Origin: JBBDMX01 sp040878035
GTDB lineage: Bacteria; Planctomycetota; Phycisphaerae; Phycisphaerales; Phycisphaeraceae
NCBI GenBank assembly: GCA_040878035.1
Contig: JBBDMX010000024.1
Coordinates: 78,245 to 142,244, forward strand
Direction of reading: 5' to 3'
Length of the DNA: 64,000 nt
The notes under the pieces were generated by a model. That model worked only from the letters and a program-made list of their open reading frames with translations. It was not told the origin of the DNA and did not search any database. This document shows positions 35,299 to 43,352 of this stretch, piece after piece (position 1 is the first letter of the stretch; each line of letters starts with the position of its first letter). Made by a program: the position numbers and the translations under genes.

Positions 35299-36356
35299 AA
35301 GAGCAATCACGCAACTTCATTGTCGGCCTGACCACCCTGGCCGGCTGCATCGGCCTGGCGTTCCTGCTGGTGCTCTTTGGCTATCTGCCCGGATGGGTCC
35401 GCGGCGGGTATCAGATCCAGGTCGTGCTCAAGGACGCCAGCGGACTCAACGACGGCAGCCGCGTACGCCTCAACGGCATCGCCATCGGCGTCGTCAAGTC
35501 CGTCCAACTCCAGGTCAATGACCGGGGCATCGGCGTCGTCGCCCTGGCCACCATCGACCATCAGTTCGACATCCCGCGCGGCGCCGTCGCCACGGTGGAC
35601 CGCTCGATCCTGGGCGGCAGCCCCACCCTGGCGTTCTATGCCACCGGCATCGATCCCCAGGCGCCCGACTACCAGCAGCGCATGCAACCGCTGCCCAAGG
35701 ACGGCTCGGCGACGATCGTCGCCTCCGAGCAGTCCATGATGGATCAGTTCACCAGCCAGATTCAGGCCACCCTGGCGGGGCCCGCCAAGAGTCTCCAGTC
35801 CGCCGCCGACGATTTTAAGAACCTCAGCGCCGAGTGGACGGAGGTGGGCAAGAACGTCCGCCTGCTCACCGAGCCGCGCGATATCCAGGCCGTCAACCGC
35901 GGCGAAATTCAGGGCAACCTGACCACCACGCTGGCACGTGCCGACCAGCGCCTCAAGGAGTTGCAGGTCAGCGTCGACGCCTTCAACCAGATCATTGGCG
36001 ATCGCGAGTTGATCGAGAATATGCGCAAGACCGCCGCCAACGCCGCCCAGTTCACCGACCACCTCAACACCACCGCGGAAAAGGTGGACGGCTTCATCGA
36101 TCAGACCCAGGCCGATCTAGGCACCTTGACCAAGCAGTACGTCAAGGTGGCCAGCGACATGTCCGGCGCGATCGGCTCGATGCGGCAGGCGATTGACCAG
36201 GCCCGCCAGGGCGACGGCACGGTGGGCAAGCTCATCAACGACCCGGCCCTGTACAACAACCTCAACGACGCAGCCCAGCGCCTCAACGCCGCCCTGACCG
36301 AGTTCAAGCTGCTGATGCAGAAGTTCCAGAAGGAAGGCCTGCCGGTGAAGTTCTGA
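35295..36356 (+). CDS. mlaD: MCE-domain (MlaD family) lipid-binding protein
   Basis: A 353-residue protein anchored by one N-terminal helix (FIVGLTTLAGCIGLAFLLVLF). The MCE domain follows (IQVVLKDASGLNDGSRVRLNGIAIGVVKSV) and then a long helical C-terminal part (about 150-345) rich in Gln/Asp/Lys, as in needle-forming MCE proteins. It starts within the mlaF stop codon. It likely binds phospholipids in the periplasm. A long palindromic element follows after 12 nt. Confidence 0.92.
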   Translation: MKEQSRNFIVGLTTLAGCIGLAFLLVLFGYLPGWVRGGYQIQVVLKDASGLNDGSRVRLNGIAIGVVKSVQLQVNDRGIGVVALATIDHQFDIPRGAVATVDRSILGGSPTLAFYATGIDPQAPDYQQRMQPLPKDGSATIVASEQSMMDQFTSQIQATLAGPAKSLQSAADDFKNLSAEWTEVGKNVRLLTEPRDIQAVNRGEIQGNLTTTLARADQRLKELQVSVDAFNQIIGDRELIENMRKTAANAAQFTDHLNTTAEKVDGFIDQTQADLGTLTKQYVKVASDMSGAIGSMRQAIDQARQGDGTVGKLINDPALYNNLNDAAQRLNAALTEFKLLMQKFQKEGLPVKF

Positions 36357-36368
36357 TTGCGCTCTTCA

Positions 36369-36601
36369 GGCCCCTAAGGGCCGCGATCCCTCAGCCCAGC
36401 CCAACGGGCTGGGAATGGGTGGTGGATTCATATTCAGCCCCAACGGGGCGCGACAGGCCGGTGGTCCGTCATTGGTGAATGGCAGTAATCGTCGCATCAG
36501 AGGCCATCGGTTACGCGGTCCTTCAGGCCGCAAGCAAACATGGCAATATCCGTTCCCAGCCCGTTGGGCTGGGCTGAGGGATCGCGGCCCTTCGGGCCTG
36601 A
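36369..36601. repeat. Long palindromic element (CAGCCCAGCCCAACGGGCTGGG family)
   Basis: The outer arms (36369-36419 and 36553-36601) are near-complementary and each contains an inner hairpin such as CCCAGCCCAACGGGCTGGG. The centre holds GCCCCAACGGGGC and GGTCCTTCAGGCC hairpins. It fills most of the 386-nt gap between mlaD and the VWA gene; no gene is seen there. Confidence 0.8.
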
Positions 36602-36742
36602 GCGCGATCCCAGAAAATCCATCACGGCGGAAGGCATATGTGTGAAAGCGGAACGTCAGACCTACGCATGGAACCTTACGGTGGTTGGTGCGTCGAACCA
36701 TGACAGGGTAGTTGATAACCACCAAGCTCATGGAGACCCATC

Positions 36743-37987
36743 ATGCAATCCAAGCTTCCAGCCGTCGCCTTCGCGTTGGTTTTGACGCTGACGCTCATCC
36801 TGTCGCTGTCGGGGCAGGAGAACACCGCACCGGCGGCAGGGCAACGGGGGCCGGTGCGCGCGGTCGTCCCCGTCTCCGCCGCCCAAGCCCTGCCTCTCGC
36901 CGCGCCCGACCCGGCGCCCGCCCCGGCCAAACCCATCGTCCAGATCGCGATCCTGCTCGACACCTCCGGCTCGATGGATGGCCTGATCCATCAGGCCCGC
37001 ACCCAGCTCTGGGCCATCGTCAACCAGTTCGCCCTCGCCCGCCAGAACGGCCAGCGGCCCGACCTCCAGGTGGCGCTCTACCAGTACGGCACGCCCAGCG
37101 TCGGCGACAACGAAATCAGGCAGATCAGCGATTTCACCTCCGACCTGGACAAGGTCAGCGAACTGCTCTTTGCCCTCAGGACCAACGGCGGCGACGAGTA
37201 TTGCGGCGCGGTGATCCAGCACGCCGGCGCCAACCTCACTTGGAACGACAGCAGCAAGGTTTACAAAGCCATCTTCATCGCCGGCAACGAGCCGTTTTCG
37301 CAGGGGCCGGTGGACTACCGCATGGCGTGCAAGGAGGCGATCGCCAAGGGCATCATCGTCAACACGATCCACTGCGGCGACGAGCAGACGGGCTTCAACA
37401 CAGGCTGGAAGGACGGCGCGATGCTGACCGACGGCTCGTTCATGACCATCGACCACAACGCTGCGGTGGTGCATTTTGAGGCGCCGCAGGACAAGGAGAT
37501 CGCCGAGCTTAGCAGCAAGCTCAATGAGACCTATGTGGCCTACGGCGCGGAGGGCGAGAAGGCGGCCCAGCGTCAGAAGGAGCAGGACGCCAACGCTGCG
37601 CAGGCATCACCCAGCACCGAGTTGTTGCGTGCCGTCACCAAGGCCGGCGGCAACTACCAGAACAGCAAGTGGGACTTGGTCGACGCGGTCAAGGATGGCA
37701 AGAGCATCGCGGACATTCCCGCTCAAGAGCTTCCCGAAGAGATGCGCAAGATGAGCGTGGAGGAGCGTAAGGCCTACGTGGAGAAAATGCTCGTCCAACG
37801 CGAGGAGCTTCAGAAGAAAATCAAGGAGTTAGACAAGCAACGCCAGGCGCATATCGCCGAGCAGGTCAAGCAGCAGGCCCAGCCGGGCGCCAAGACGCTC
37901 CAGGATGCAGTGATTGATGCGGTGCAATCACAAGCCGCCAAGCAGGGGTATGAGTTCAAGAAGGAGGGGGAGGAGCAGACGCCGTGA
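36743..37987 (+). CDS. Exported VWA-domain protein
   Basis: A signal peptide (KLPAVAFALVLTLTLILSLSG) is followed by an Ala/Pro-rich linker and a von Willebrand A domain starting about residue 65 with MIDAS motif DTSGSMDGL. About residues 290-400 are highly charged and helical (EEMRKMSVEERKAYVEKMLVQREELQKKIKELDKQ), a probable coiled coil. 414 residues, probably extracytoplasmic, perhaps binding a metal-dependent protein partner. It stands alone between two repeat elements and is unrelated in architecture to the YfbK-type VWA gene at 8687. Specific role unknown. Confidence 0.85.
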   Translation: MQSKLPAVAFALVLTLTLILSLSGQENTAPAAGQRGPVRAVVPVSAAQALPLAAPDPAPAPAKPIVQIAILLDTSGSMDGLIHQARTQLWAIVNQFALARQNGQRPDLQVALYQYGTPSVGDNEIRQISDFTSDLDKVSELLFALRTNGGDEYCGAVIQHAGANLTWNDSSKVYKAIFIAGNEPFSQGPVDYRMACKEAIAKGIIVNTIHCGDEQTGFNTGWKDGAMLTDGSFMTIDHNAAVVHFEAPQDKEIAELSSKLNETYVAYGAEGEKAAQRQKEQDANAAQASPSTELLRAVTKAGGNYQNSKWDLVDAVKDGKSIADIPAQELPEEMRKMSVEERKAYVEKMLVQREELQKKIKELDKQRQAHIAEQVKQQAQPGAKTLQDAVIDAVQSQAAKQGYEFKKEGEEQTP

Positions 37988-37997
37988 GTGATCGGCC

Positions 37998-38163
37998 CCC
38001 TCTCCCCCGGGGAGAGGGCTGGGGTGAGGGGAGTTAGGAACGACGATGTCGTGAGCAGCAGAAGGTCATCACTATGCCATCAGCGTTCACGCACCGCGCT
38101 CCTTCCTGGCTCCCCTCACCCGGCCTCCCAAAGCGTCGGCTACCCTCTCCCAAAGGGAGAGGG
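37998..38163. repeat. CCCTCTCC palindromic element
   Basis: The end hairpins CCCTCTCCCCCGGGGAGAGGG (37998-38018) and its relative at 38143-38163 carry GGTGAGGGGAG/CTCCCCTCACC inside, forming a long interrupted palindrome. It occupies nearly the whole gap between the VWA gene and recQ. Same family as 29346-29473 and 46441-46605. Confidence 0.85.
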
Positions 38164-38202
38164 TGGCGTGATCCGCTGCCGCGCGTATGGTAAAACTATG
38201 GC

Positions 38203-40401
38203 ATGCCCCCGACGATGCCGAACATCGACACGCGCATCGCCGAGACCGTGCGGCACTACTGGGGCTACGACAGCCTGCGGCCGCTCCAGGCCGAGGCGAT
38301 CCGCGCCGGGCTCAACCAGCACGATTCGCTGGTGGTGATGCCCACCGGCGGGGGCAAGTCGCTTTGCTACCAGGTGCCGCCCATCATCGCGCAGCGCACC
38401 GACATCGTCGTGTCGCCGTTGATCTCGCTGATGAAGGATCAGGTCGATGGCCTGCGGCAGTGCGGGTATCCGGCGGCGGCGCTGCACTCGGGGCTGACCG
38501 CCGGCGAACGTCGCGACCTGGAACGCGGCCTGACGCAGGGGCAGTACCGCCTGGTCTTCGTGGCGCCCGAGCGGCTGGTGACGTCGTGGTTCCTCGATGT
38601 CGTGCAGCGCTTGGAGGTGCGCAGCTTTGCCGTGGATGAGGCGCATTGCATCAGCCAGTGGGGCCACGATTTCCGCCCTGAGTACCGGCAACTGGCGATC
38701 CTCAAGGATCGCTTTCCCGGCGCCAGCGTGCACGCTTTCACCGCCACCGCCACGCCACGCGTGCGCGAGGACATCGTCGAGCAGTTGCGGCTCCAATCGC
38801 CGGCCGTACTGGTGGGGCGGTTCGACCGCGCCAATCTCGTCTATCGCATTCTGCCCCTGGTCGATCTGTACGGGCAGATGATCGAGGTGTTGCGGCGTCA
38901 CACGGACGAGGCGGCGATCGTGTACTGCATCAGCCGCAAGGACACCGAAAGCGCCGCCCACTTTCTTCAGGCCAACGGTTTCAAGGCGGCGTTTTATCAC
39001 GCCGGCATGGATGCTGGCGACCGCCGCCGCGTGCAGGACGATTTCGCTCAGGAGCGGGTCAACGTCGTAGTCGCGACTGTCGCCTTCGGTATGGGCATCG
39101 ACCGCAGCAATGTGCGCTGCGTGATCCATGCCGCCATGCCCAAGTCGATCGAGGCGTACCAACAGGAAACCGGCCGAGCCGGCCGCGATGGCCTGGAGGC
39201 GCAATGCGTGCTGTTCTACTCCGCCTCGGATTACATGCGCTGGGAAGGGCTCATTCGGCGCAGCGCCGCGTTGGCGGACGATCCAGAGCAGGCCATGGCG
39301 CCGCAGATGCAGTTGCTCGATCAGATTCGCCGACTGTGCAATGCCATGCGTTGCCGGCACTGCGCCCTGTCGGAATACTTCGGCCAGGCGTATGACAAGC
39401 CCAACTGCGGCGCCTGCGACGTGTGCCTGGGTGAAGTCGAAGGCGTCGCCGACGCCACCGTCACGGCGCAGAAGATCCTTTCCGCGGTGGCACGCACCGG
39501 GCAGAATTTCGGCGTCGGCTACGTCGTCGATGTGCTCCAGGGCGCTGCGACCCAGCAGATTCTGCGCTTTGGCCATCAGGCCCTGTCGGTCTACGGCCTG
39601 CTGGAGGATATGCCCAAGAAGACGCTGATGGCGATGGTCTATCAGCTTCTCGACGCCGGGCTGCTGTCGCGTACCGAGGGCGATCGGCCGATGCTCAAAC
39701 TCAACGCCCAGTCCCTTGAGGTGCTGCGCGGCCAGCGCGACGTGCAGTTGCTTCAGCCCAAGAAGACGGCACGCAAACGCTCCCGCGCGGAGGAGGTGGA
39801 TTGGGAGGGCGTCGATCGCGGCCTGTTCGATGCCCTGCGGCAGTGGCGGCGAAAGATCGCCGACGAGCGCAGCGTGCCGCCCTTTGTCATTCTCAGCGAC
39901 GCCATTTTGCGCGACCTGGCCAGCGCTCGTCCTTCGTCGCTCGGAGGCCTGCGAACCATCAAGGGCATCGGTGATAAGAAGCTGGCGGACCTGGGCGACA
40001 TGCTGCTGGAGGTCATGGTTACGCATTGTCAGCAGCATGGGCTGGCGATGGATGTGGGCGGCGCGGAGCGCTATGTCACGCCGCGCGAGTCGCGGACGCC
40101 TAACGCGGCCAAGGGCCAGGCGATGGCGATGCTCGCCAGCGGCGCCAGCGTTGAAGAGGTGATGCAGCACACTGGCCGGGCCGCCAGCACGGTGTACGGC
40201 TACCTGGCGGAGCACATCCAGACGGCTCGGCCGGACGACATCAGCGCCTGGGTTGATGACGCCACGTATCAGCGTGTCGCCGATGCCGCGCGCGACGCCA
40301 CGACGCCGGGCCTGCGGCCGATCTTCGACAAGCTCGAAGGTCAGGTGAGCTTCGAGGCGATCCGGCTGGTCATGACGCACATGATCGCGCAAGGCGAGTG
40401 A
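38203..40401 (+). CDS. recQ: ATP-dependent DNA helicase RecQ
   Basis: 3'-5' DNA helicase for recombination and repair. SF2 motifs are present: Walker A MPTGGGKSLCYQVP, DEAH box AVDEAHCISQWGHDFRPEY, TATATPRVREDI and the motif VI region QETGRAGRDG. The RecQ zinc-binding Cys set is CNAMRCRHC...CGACDVC. Winged-helix and HRDC (PPFVILSDAILRDLA...IKGIGDKKL) domains follow. The C-terminus has an extra helical HTH-like domain (about residues 640-732). 732 residues, slightly longer than E. coli RecQ. Stands alone. Confidence 0.96.
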   Translation: MPPTMPNIDTRIAETVRHYWGYDSLRPLQAEAIRAGLNQHDSLVVMPTGGGKSLCYQVPPIIAQRTDIVVSPLISLMKDQVDGLRQCGYPAAALHSGLTAGERRDLERGLTQGQYRLVFVAPERLVTSWFLDVVQRLEVRSFAVDEAHCISQWGHDFRPEYRQLAILKDRFPGASVHAFTATATPRVREDIVEQLRLQSPAVLVGRFDRANLVYRILPLVDLYGQMIEVLRRHTDEAAIVYCISRKDTESAAHFLQANGFKAAFYHAGMDAGDRRRVQDDFAQERVNVVVATVAFGMGIDRSNVRCVIHAAMPKSIEAYQQETGRAGRDGLEAQCVLFYSASDYMRWEGLIRRSAALADDPEQAMAPQMQLLDQIRRLCNAMRCRHCALSEYFGQAYDKPNCGACDVCLGEVEGVADATVTAQKILSAVARTGQNFGVGYVVDVLQGAATQQILRFGHQALSVYGLLEDMPKKTLMAMVYQLLDAGLLSRTEGDRPMLKLNAQSLEVLRGQRDVQLLQPKKTARKRSRAEEVDWEGVDRGLFDALRQWRRKIADERSVPPFVILSDAILRDLASARPSSLGGLRTIKGIGDKKLADLGDMLLEVMVTHCQQHGLAMDVGGAERYVTPRESRTPNAAKGQAMAMLASGASVEEVMQHTGRAASTVYGYLAEHIQTARPDDISAWVDDATYQRVADAARDATTPGLRPIFDKLEGQVSFEAIRLVMTHMIAQGE

Positions 40402-40404
40402 TTG

Positions 40405-40500
40405 GAGAAGTGAAAAGTGAAAAGTTGAAGGTGAAAAGTGAAGAGGGTTCAAGCGGCCTTCCTGCCTTTTGACTTTTCACTTTTCACATTTCACTTCTTA
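40405..40500. repeat. GTGAAAA heptamer ladder inverted repeat
   Basis: Left side units GTGAAAA repeat with variants (40410-40440). The right side (CTTTTCACTTTTCACATTTC, about 40474-40495) is their complement. A variant of the GTGGAGA ladder, positioned between recQ and apgM, it could form a long A/T-rich stem after recQ. Confidence 0.75.
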
Positions 40501-40513
40501 TACAATGCACCCC

Positions 40514-41791
40514 ATGAAATACGTCATCATTATCGCCGATGGAGCGGCGGATCATCCGCTGGATGAGCTGGACGGCCGGACGCCGTTTGAAGCCGCCAAG
40601 AAGCCGCATACCGATCGCCTGGCGCAACAGGGTCGGCTAGGCACCGCCGCCACCACGCCGGCGGGCATGCCCTGTGGTTCGGACGTCTGCTCGATGTCGC
40701 TCCTGGGCTACGACCCGCGCAAGTATCACAAGGGCCGGGCCCCGCTCGAGGCCGCCGCGCTGGGCATCGACATTGATTCGACCGACTGGATCTTCCGCGT
40801 CAACCTCGTGACGGTGATCGAGGGCAAGATGCAGGACCACTCGGCCGGTCACATCTCCAGCGACGAGGGCCGGCGGCTGCTGGCGGATTTCGCGCAGCGG
40901 ATCGAGATGCCCAACATGGCGCTGTATCCGGGCGTGAGCTATCGCAACATCATGGTGGATACGTCGGGCAGGCTTGGTACGAACACTTCCGGTGGCGCCT
41001 CCGCTGCGGCACGGGACTGGTCGGAGCTGCGCACGACGCCGCCGCACGACATCCCCGGCGAGCCGATGCGCAAGCATCTGCCGGTAGGGGGCCGGCACGC
41101 TGAGCTGCTACAGATGATGATCGCCCAGAGCGAGGTCTTCTTCGCCGATCATGAGATCAACCTGACGCGCAAGGAACTGGGCGAGTTGCCGGCGACGCAC
41201 GTCTGGCCGTGGGGCCAGGGGCAGAAACCGCAGATTCCCACCTTCGAGTCGCGCTTCGGCCTCAAGGGCGCGATGATTACCGCCGTCGATCTGCTGGCGG
41301 GCATCGCATCATTCATCGGCTGGGACCGCCTGGATGTGCCCGGGCAGACCAGCTACCACGACACCGACTACGCGGCCGCGGGTCAGCATGCCCTGGCGGC
41401 GCTGGAGAAGTACGACATCGTGTGTGTGCACATCGAGGCGCCCGATGAAGCCAGCCACGCCGGTGATGCCCACACCAAGGTCGCCGCCATCGAGGCGATC
41501 GACCAGCACGTGGTCGGGCCGATTCACACGGCACTGGAGCAACGCTACCGCGACGTGCACGACACCGGCCGCGAGGGTCCGGGCTATCGCATTCTCTACC
41601 TGCCCGACCATTACACGGCCGTGGGTACGCGCAAGCACGACGCCACGCCGGTGCCGTTTGTCGTCTGTGGCAGCAAGATTCACAACGTCGTCAGACGCCC
41701 GCTGACCGAGCGCGATGCCAACGAGTCTGATCTGCACGTGAAGTTCGGCCACGAGCTGATGGAGTATTTCCTTTTCAGCGGATTGCTCTAG
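40514..41791 (+). CDS. apgM: Cofactor-independent phosphoglycerate mutase, archaeal type (ApgM)
   Basis: Interconverts 2- and 3-phosphoglycerate in glycolysis; alkaline-phosphatase-fold metalloenzyme. Metal motif MKYVIIIADGAADHP opens the protein, the catalytic Ser region is PCGSDVCSMSLLGYDP, and late metal ligands lie in VHIEAPDEASHAGD and DHYTAVGTRKHDATPVPFV. About 425 residues, the family's size. The ATG at 40514 was chosen to match the family N-terminus; an ATG three codons earlier and the open frame through the ladder repeat are less likely. This archaeal-type form is common in planctomycetes and deltaproteobacteria. Confidence 0.94.
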   Translation: MKYVIIIADGAADHPLDELDGRTPFEAAKKPHTDRLAQQGRLGTAATTPAGMPCGSDVCSMSLLGYDPRKYHKGRAPLEAAALGIDIDSTDWIFRVNLVTVIEGKMQDHSAGHISSDEGRRLLADFAQRIEMPNMALYPGVSYRNIMVDTSGRLGTNTSGGASAAARDWSELRTTPPHDIPGEPMRKHLPVGGRHAELLQMMIAQSEVFFADHEINLTRKELGELPATHVWPWGQGQKPQIPTFESRFGLKGAMITAVDLLAGIASFIGWDRLDVPGQTSYHDTDYAAAGQHALAALEKYDIVCVHIEAPDEASHAGDAHTKVAAIEAIDQHVVGPIHTALEQRYRDVHDTGREGPGYRILYLPDHYTAVGTRKHDATPVPFVVCGSKIHNVVRRPLTERDANESDLHVKFGHELMEYFLFSGLL

Positions 41792-41820
41792 CGAGCCGGG
41801 CCGTTTCGCGAGATCCTTAT

Positions 41821-42597
41821 TCACAGCAGGCGCACCACAATCACGAGGATGTCGTACACCGCATGCGTGCCCGCGGCGATGCCGATGCCGCGCAACACGT
41901 ACACGCACGCCAGGTACACGCCCGCTGCGGTGTAGAGAAAGAACGGCGTCCAGGCGAAATCGCGGTTGCCCGAGAAGTGATAGAGCGCAAAAGCGACCGA
42001 GGAGATCGCGATGGCCGCCAGCGAGCCCCAGATGTCCGGCACCGCCAGCACGTCCACGAGCAGGAAATGCAGCAGGGCGATGGCCACCAGACGAAAGAGC
42101 AGCTCTTCATAAATGCCCGCGCCGATGGCGAACACCGCCTGGGCCTGCCATGGCGATACCTGCCCCGCCCCCAGCGTCAACTGTAGCCCATCGATCGCAT
42201 ACGCCGCCGGCGCCGGATGACGCGACATCACGCTCATGAAAAACAACAGCGGCACCGCCAGCGCCGCCGACTCGATCAGCATGATCAGATACAGCTTGGG
42301 TTCCAGCTCCCAGCGATCCTTGCGGGCGATGTGCCAACCCACCAGCGCCGCCACCACGATCAGGCCCGGCAGCAGAAATCCGCTGACGCCAAACCACTGG
42401 AAAAATCCCAGCAGCCACAACCGCGCCTGGATGTACAGGGTCGTGCCGTGCTGATAGTCGGTCGCATAGATCAGCGTGCCCACTTCGTAGAGCACCACCA
42501 GCGGCAACAGGAAAAACAACGACTGAAGCGGCAACTGCGACCGCCCGAAGTAGTCGTCGGGTAACAGACTCCGGCGGTGGGGGCGTCTGCGAGGCAT
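41821..42597 (-). CDS. CPBP (CAAX-like) intramembrane metalloprotease
   Basis: A polytopic membrane protein of about 258 residues with roughly seven hydrophobic segments. The CPBP catalytic motifs are seen: EELLFR (Glu-Glu-x3-Arg), FALYHFSG and GTHAVYDILV. The gene convergently faces apgM. The ATG at 42597 was chosen because the longer frame (to 42654) translates a GGATTTCG ladder (peptides like SKSEIRN). Family is clear; bacterial substrates are generally unknown, with roles in membrane-anchored signalling or bacteriocin defence known for others. Confidence 0.88.
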   Translation of the reverse strand: MPRRRPHRRSLLPDDYFGRSQLPLQSLFFLLPLVVLYEVGTLIYATDYQHGTTLYIQARLWLLGFFQWFGVSGFLLPGLIVVAALVGWHIARKDRWELEPKLYLIMLIESAALAVPLLFFMSVMSRHPAPAAYAIDGLQLTLGAGQVSPWQAQAVFAIGAGIYEELLFRLVAIALLHFLLVDVLAVPDIWGSLAAIAISSVAFALYHFSGNRDFAWTPFFLYTAAGVYLACVYVLRGIGIAAGTHAVYDILVIVVRLL

Positions 42598-42600
42598 GAA

Positions 42601-42678
42601 GGAGAAATTTCGGATTTCGGATTTCGAATGTCGGATTTGATTCTGACTTCGCACTTCGAACTTCGCACTTCGTCCTTC
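42601..42678. repeat. GGATTTCG heptamer ladder
   Basis: Tandem GATTTCG-like and ACTTCGC-like heptamers (42610-42670) fill the gap between apt and the CPBP gene. The same heptamers occur at about 55318-55352, 56045-56215 and 57440-57556. Confidence 0.75.
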
Positions 42679-42679
42679 T

Positions 42680-43192
42680 CTAGAGCTGCATCACTGCGTG
42701 GAAGTTAGTGCAGTCGAGCTTCTGCCGGCCCTTTAAAAAGGTTAACTCCATCAGCACGGTGATGCCCACGGTGTGGCCCCCCAGGTCGTTGATCAAGTCG
42801 CAGCAGGCCCGCATCGTGCCGCCGGTCGCCAGCACATCGTCCACGATCAGCACGCGCTGGCCCTTGTCGATGGCGTCGGCGTGAATCTCCAGCCGGTCCT
42901 TGCCGTACTCCAGGTCGTACTCCATGCTGCGTGTCCGCCAGGGCAGCTTCTTAGGCTTGCGGATGGGCACGAACCCGGCCGACAGCGCCTGGGCAATGGC
43001 CGTGCCGAAGATGAAGCCCCGGCTCTCGGCGCCGGCGACGATCTGCACGTTCTTGCCGCGGAACGGGTTGACCATCAGTTCCACCGCCATGGCCAGCGCC
43101 TGCGGATCGCGCAAGAGGGGGGTGATGTCCTTGAAGACCACGCCCGGTTTGGGCCAGTCAGGAATATCGCGAATCAGCGTGCCGAGGTCCAT
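42680..43192 (-). CDS. apt: Adenine phosphoribosyltransferase
   Basis: Salvages adenine with PRPP to AMP. 170 residues, typical. The PRPP-binding loop is VLIVDDVLATGGTM, preceded by AGAESRGFIFGTAIA and the flexible region RKPKKLPWRT. The N-terminus (IPDWPKPGVVFKDITPLLRD) is characteristic of Apt. The ATG at 43192 has AGAAGGA upstream at good spacing; an ATG six codons earlier (43210) lacks one. Followed by the CPBP gene in the same direction. Confidence 0.96.
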   Translation of the reverse strand: MDLGTLIRDIPDWPKPGVVFKDITPLLRDPQALAMAVELMVNPFRGKNVQIVAGAESRGFIFGTAIAQALSAGFVPIRKPKKLPWRTRSMEYDLEYGKDRLEIHADAIDKGQRVLIVDDVLATGGTMRACCDLINDLGGHTVGITVLMELTFLKGRQKLDCTNFHAVMQL

Positions 43193-43223
43193 GCGGTGTC
43201 CTTCTATCATGGGGGATGACGGA

Positions 43224-43270
43224 TGCTAAGCCGCAAGCGGCGTGGGAATGAAGCCGCTTGCGGTTTAGCA
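43224..43270. repeat. Palindrome of the AGCCGCTTGCGGC family
   Basis: The arms TGCTAAGCCGCAAGCGG (43224-43240) and GCCGCTTGCGGTTTAGCA (43253-43270) face each other between the divergent apt and murA genes. They lie in the shared promoter region, so they may affect both. Confidence 0.75.
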
Positions 43271-43352
43271 TCCGGGGGCCAAGGTTTTACCATGAATGCG
43301 ACGGTTTGCCGATAGCACAGTTCGGACTTCTCTTTTTCACGATTGTAAACGC

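Noticed and set aside
38140..40452. 770-residue minus-strand open frame
   Set aside because: Complete overlap with recQ, whose helicase motifs are intact.
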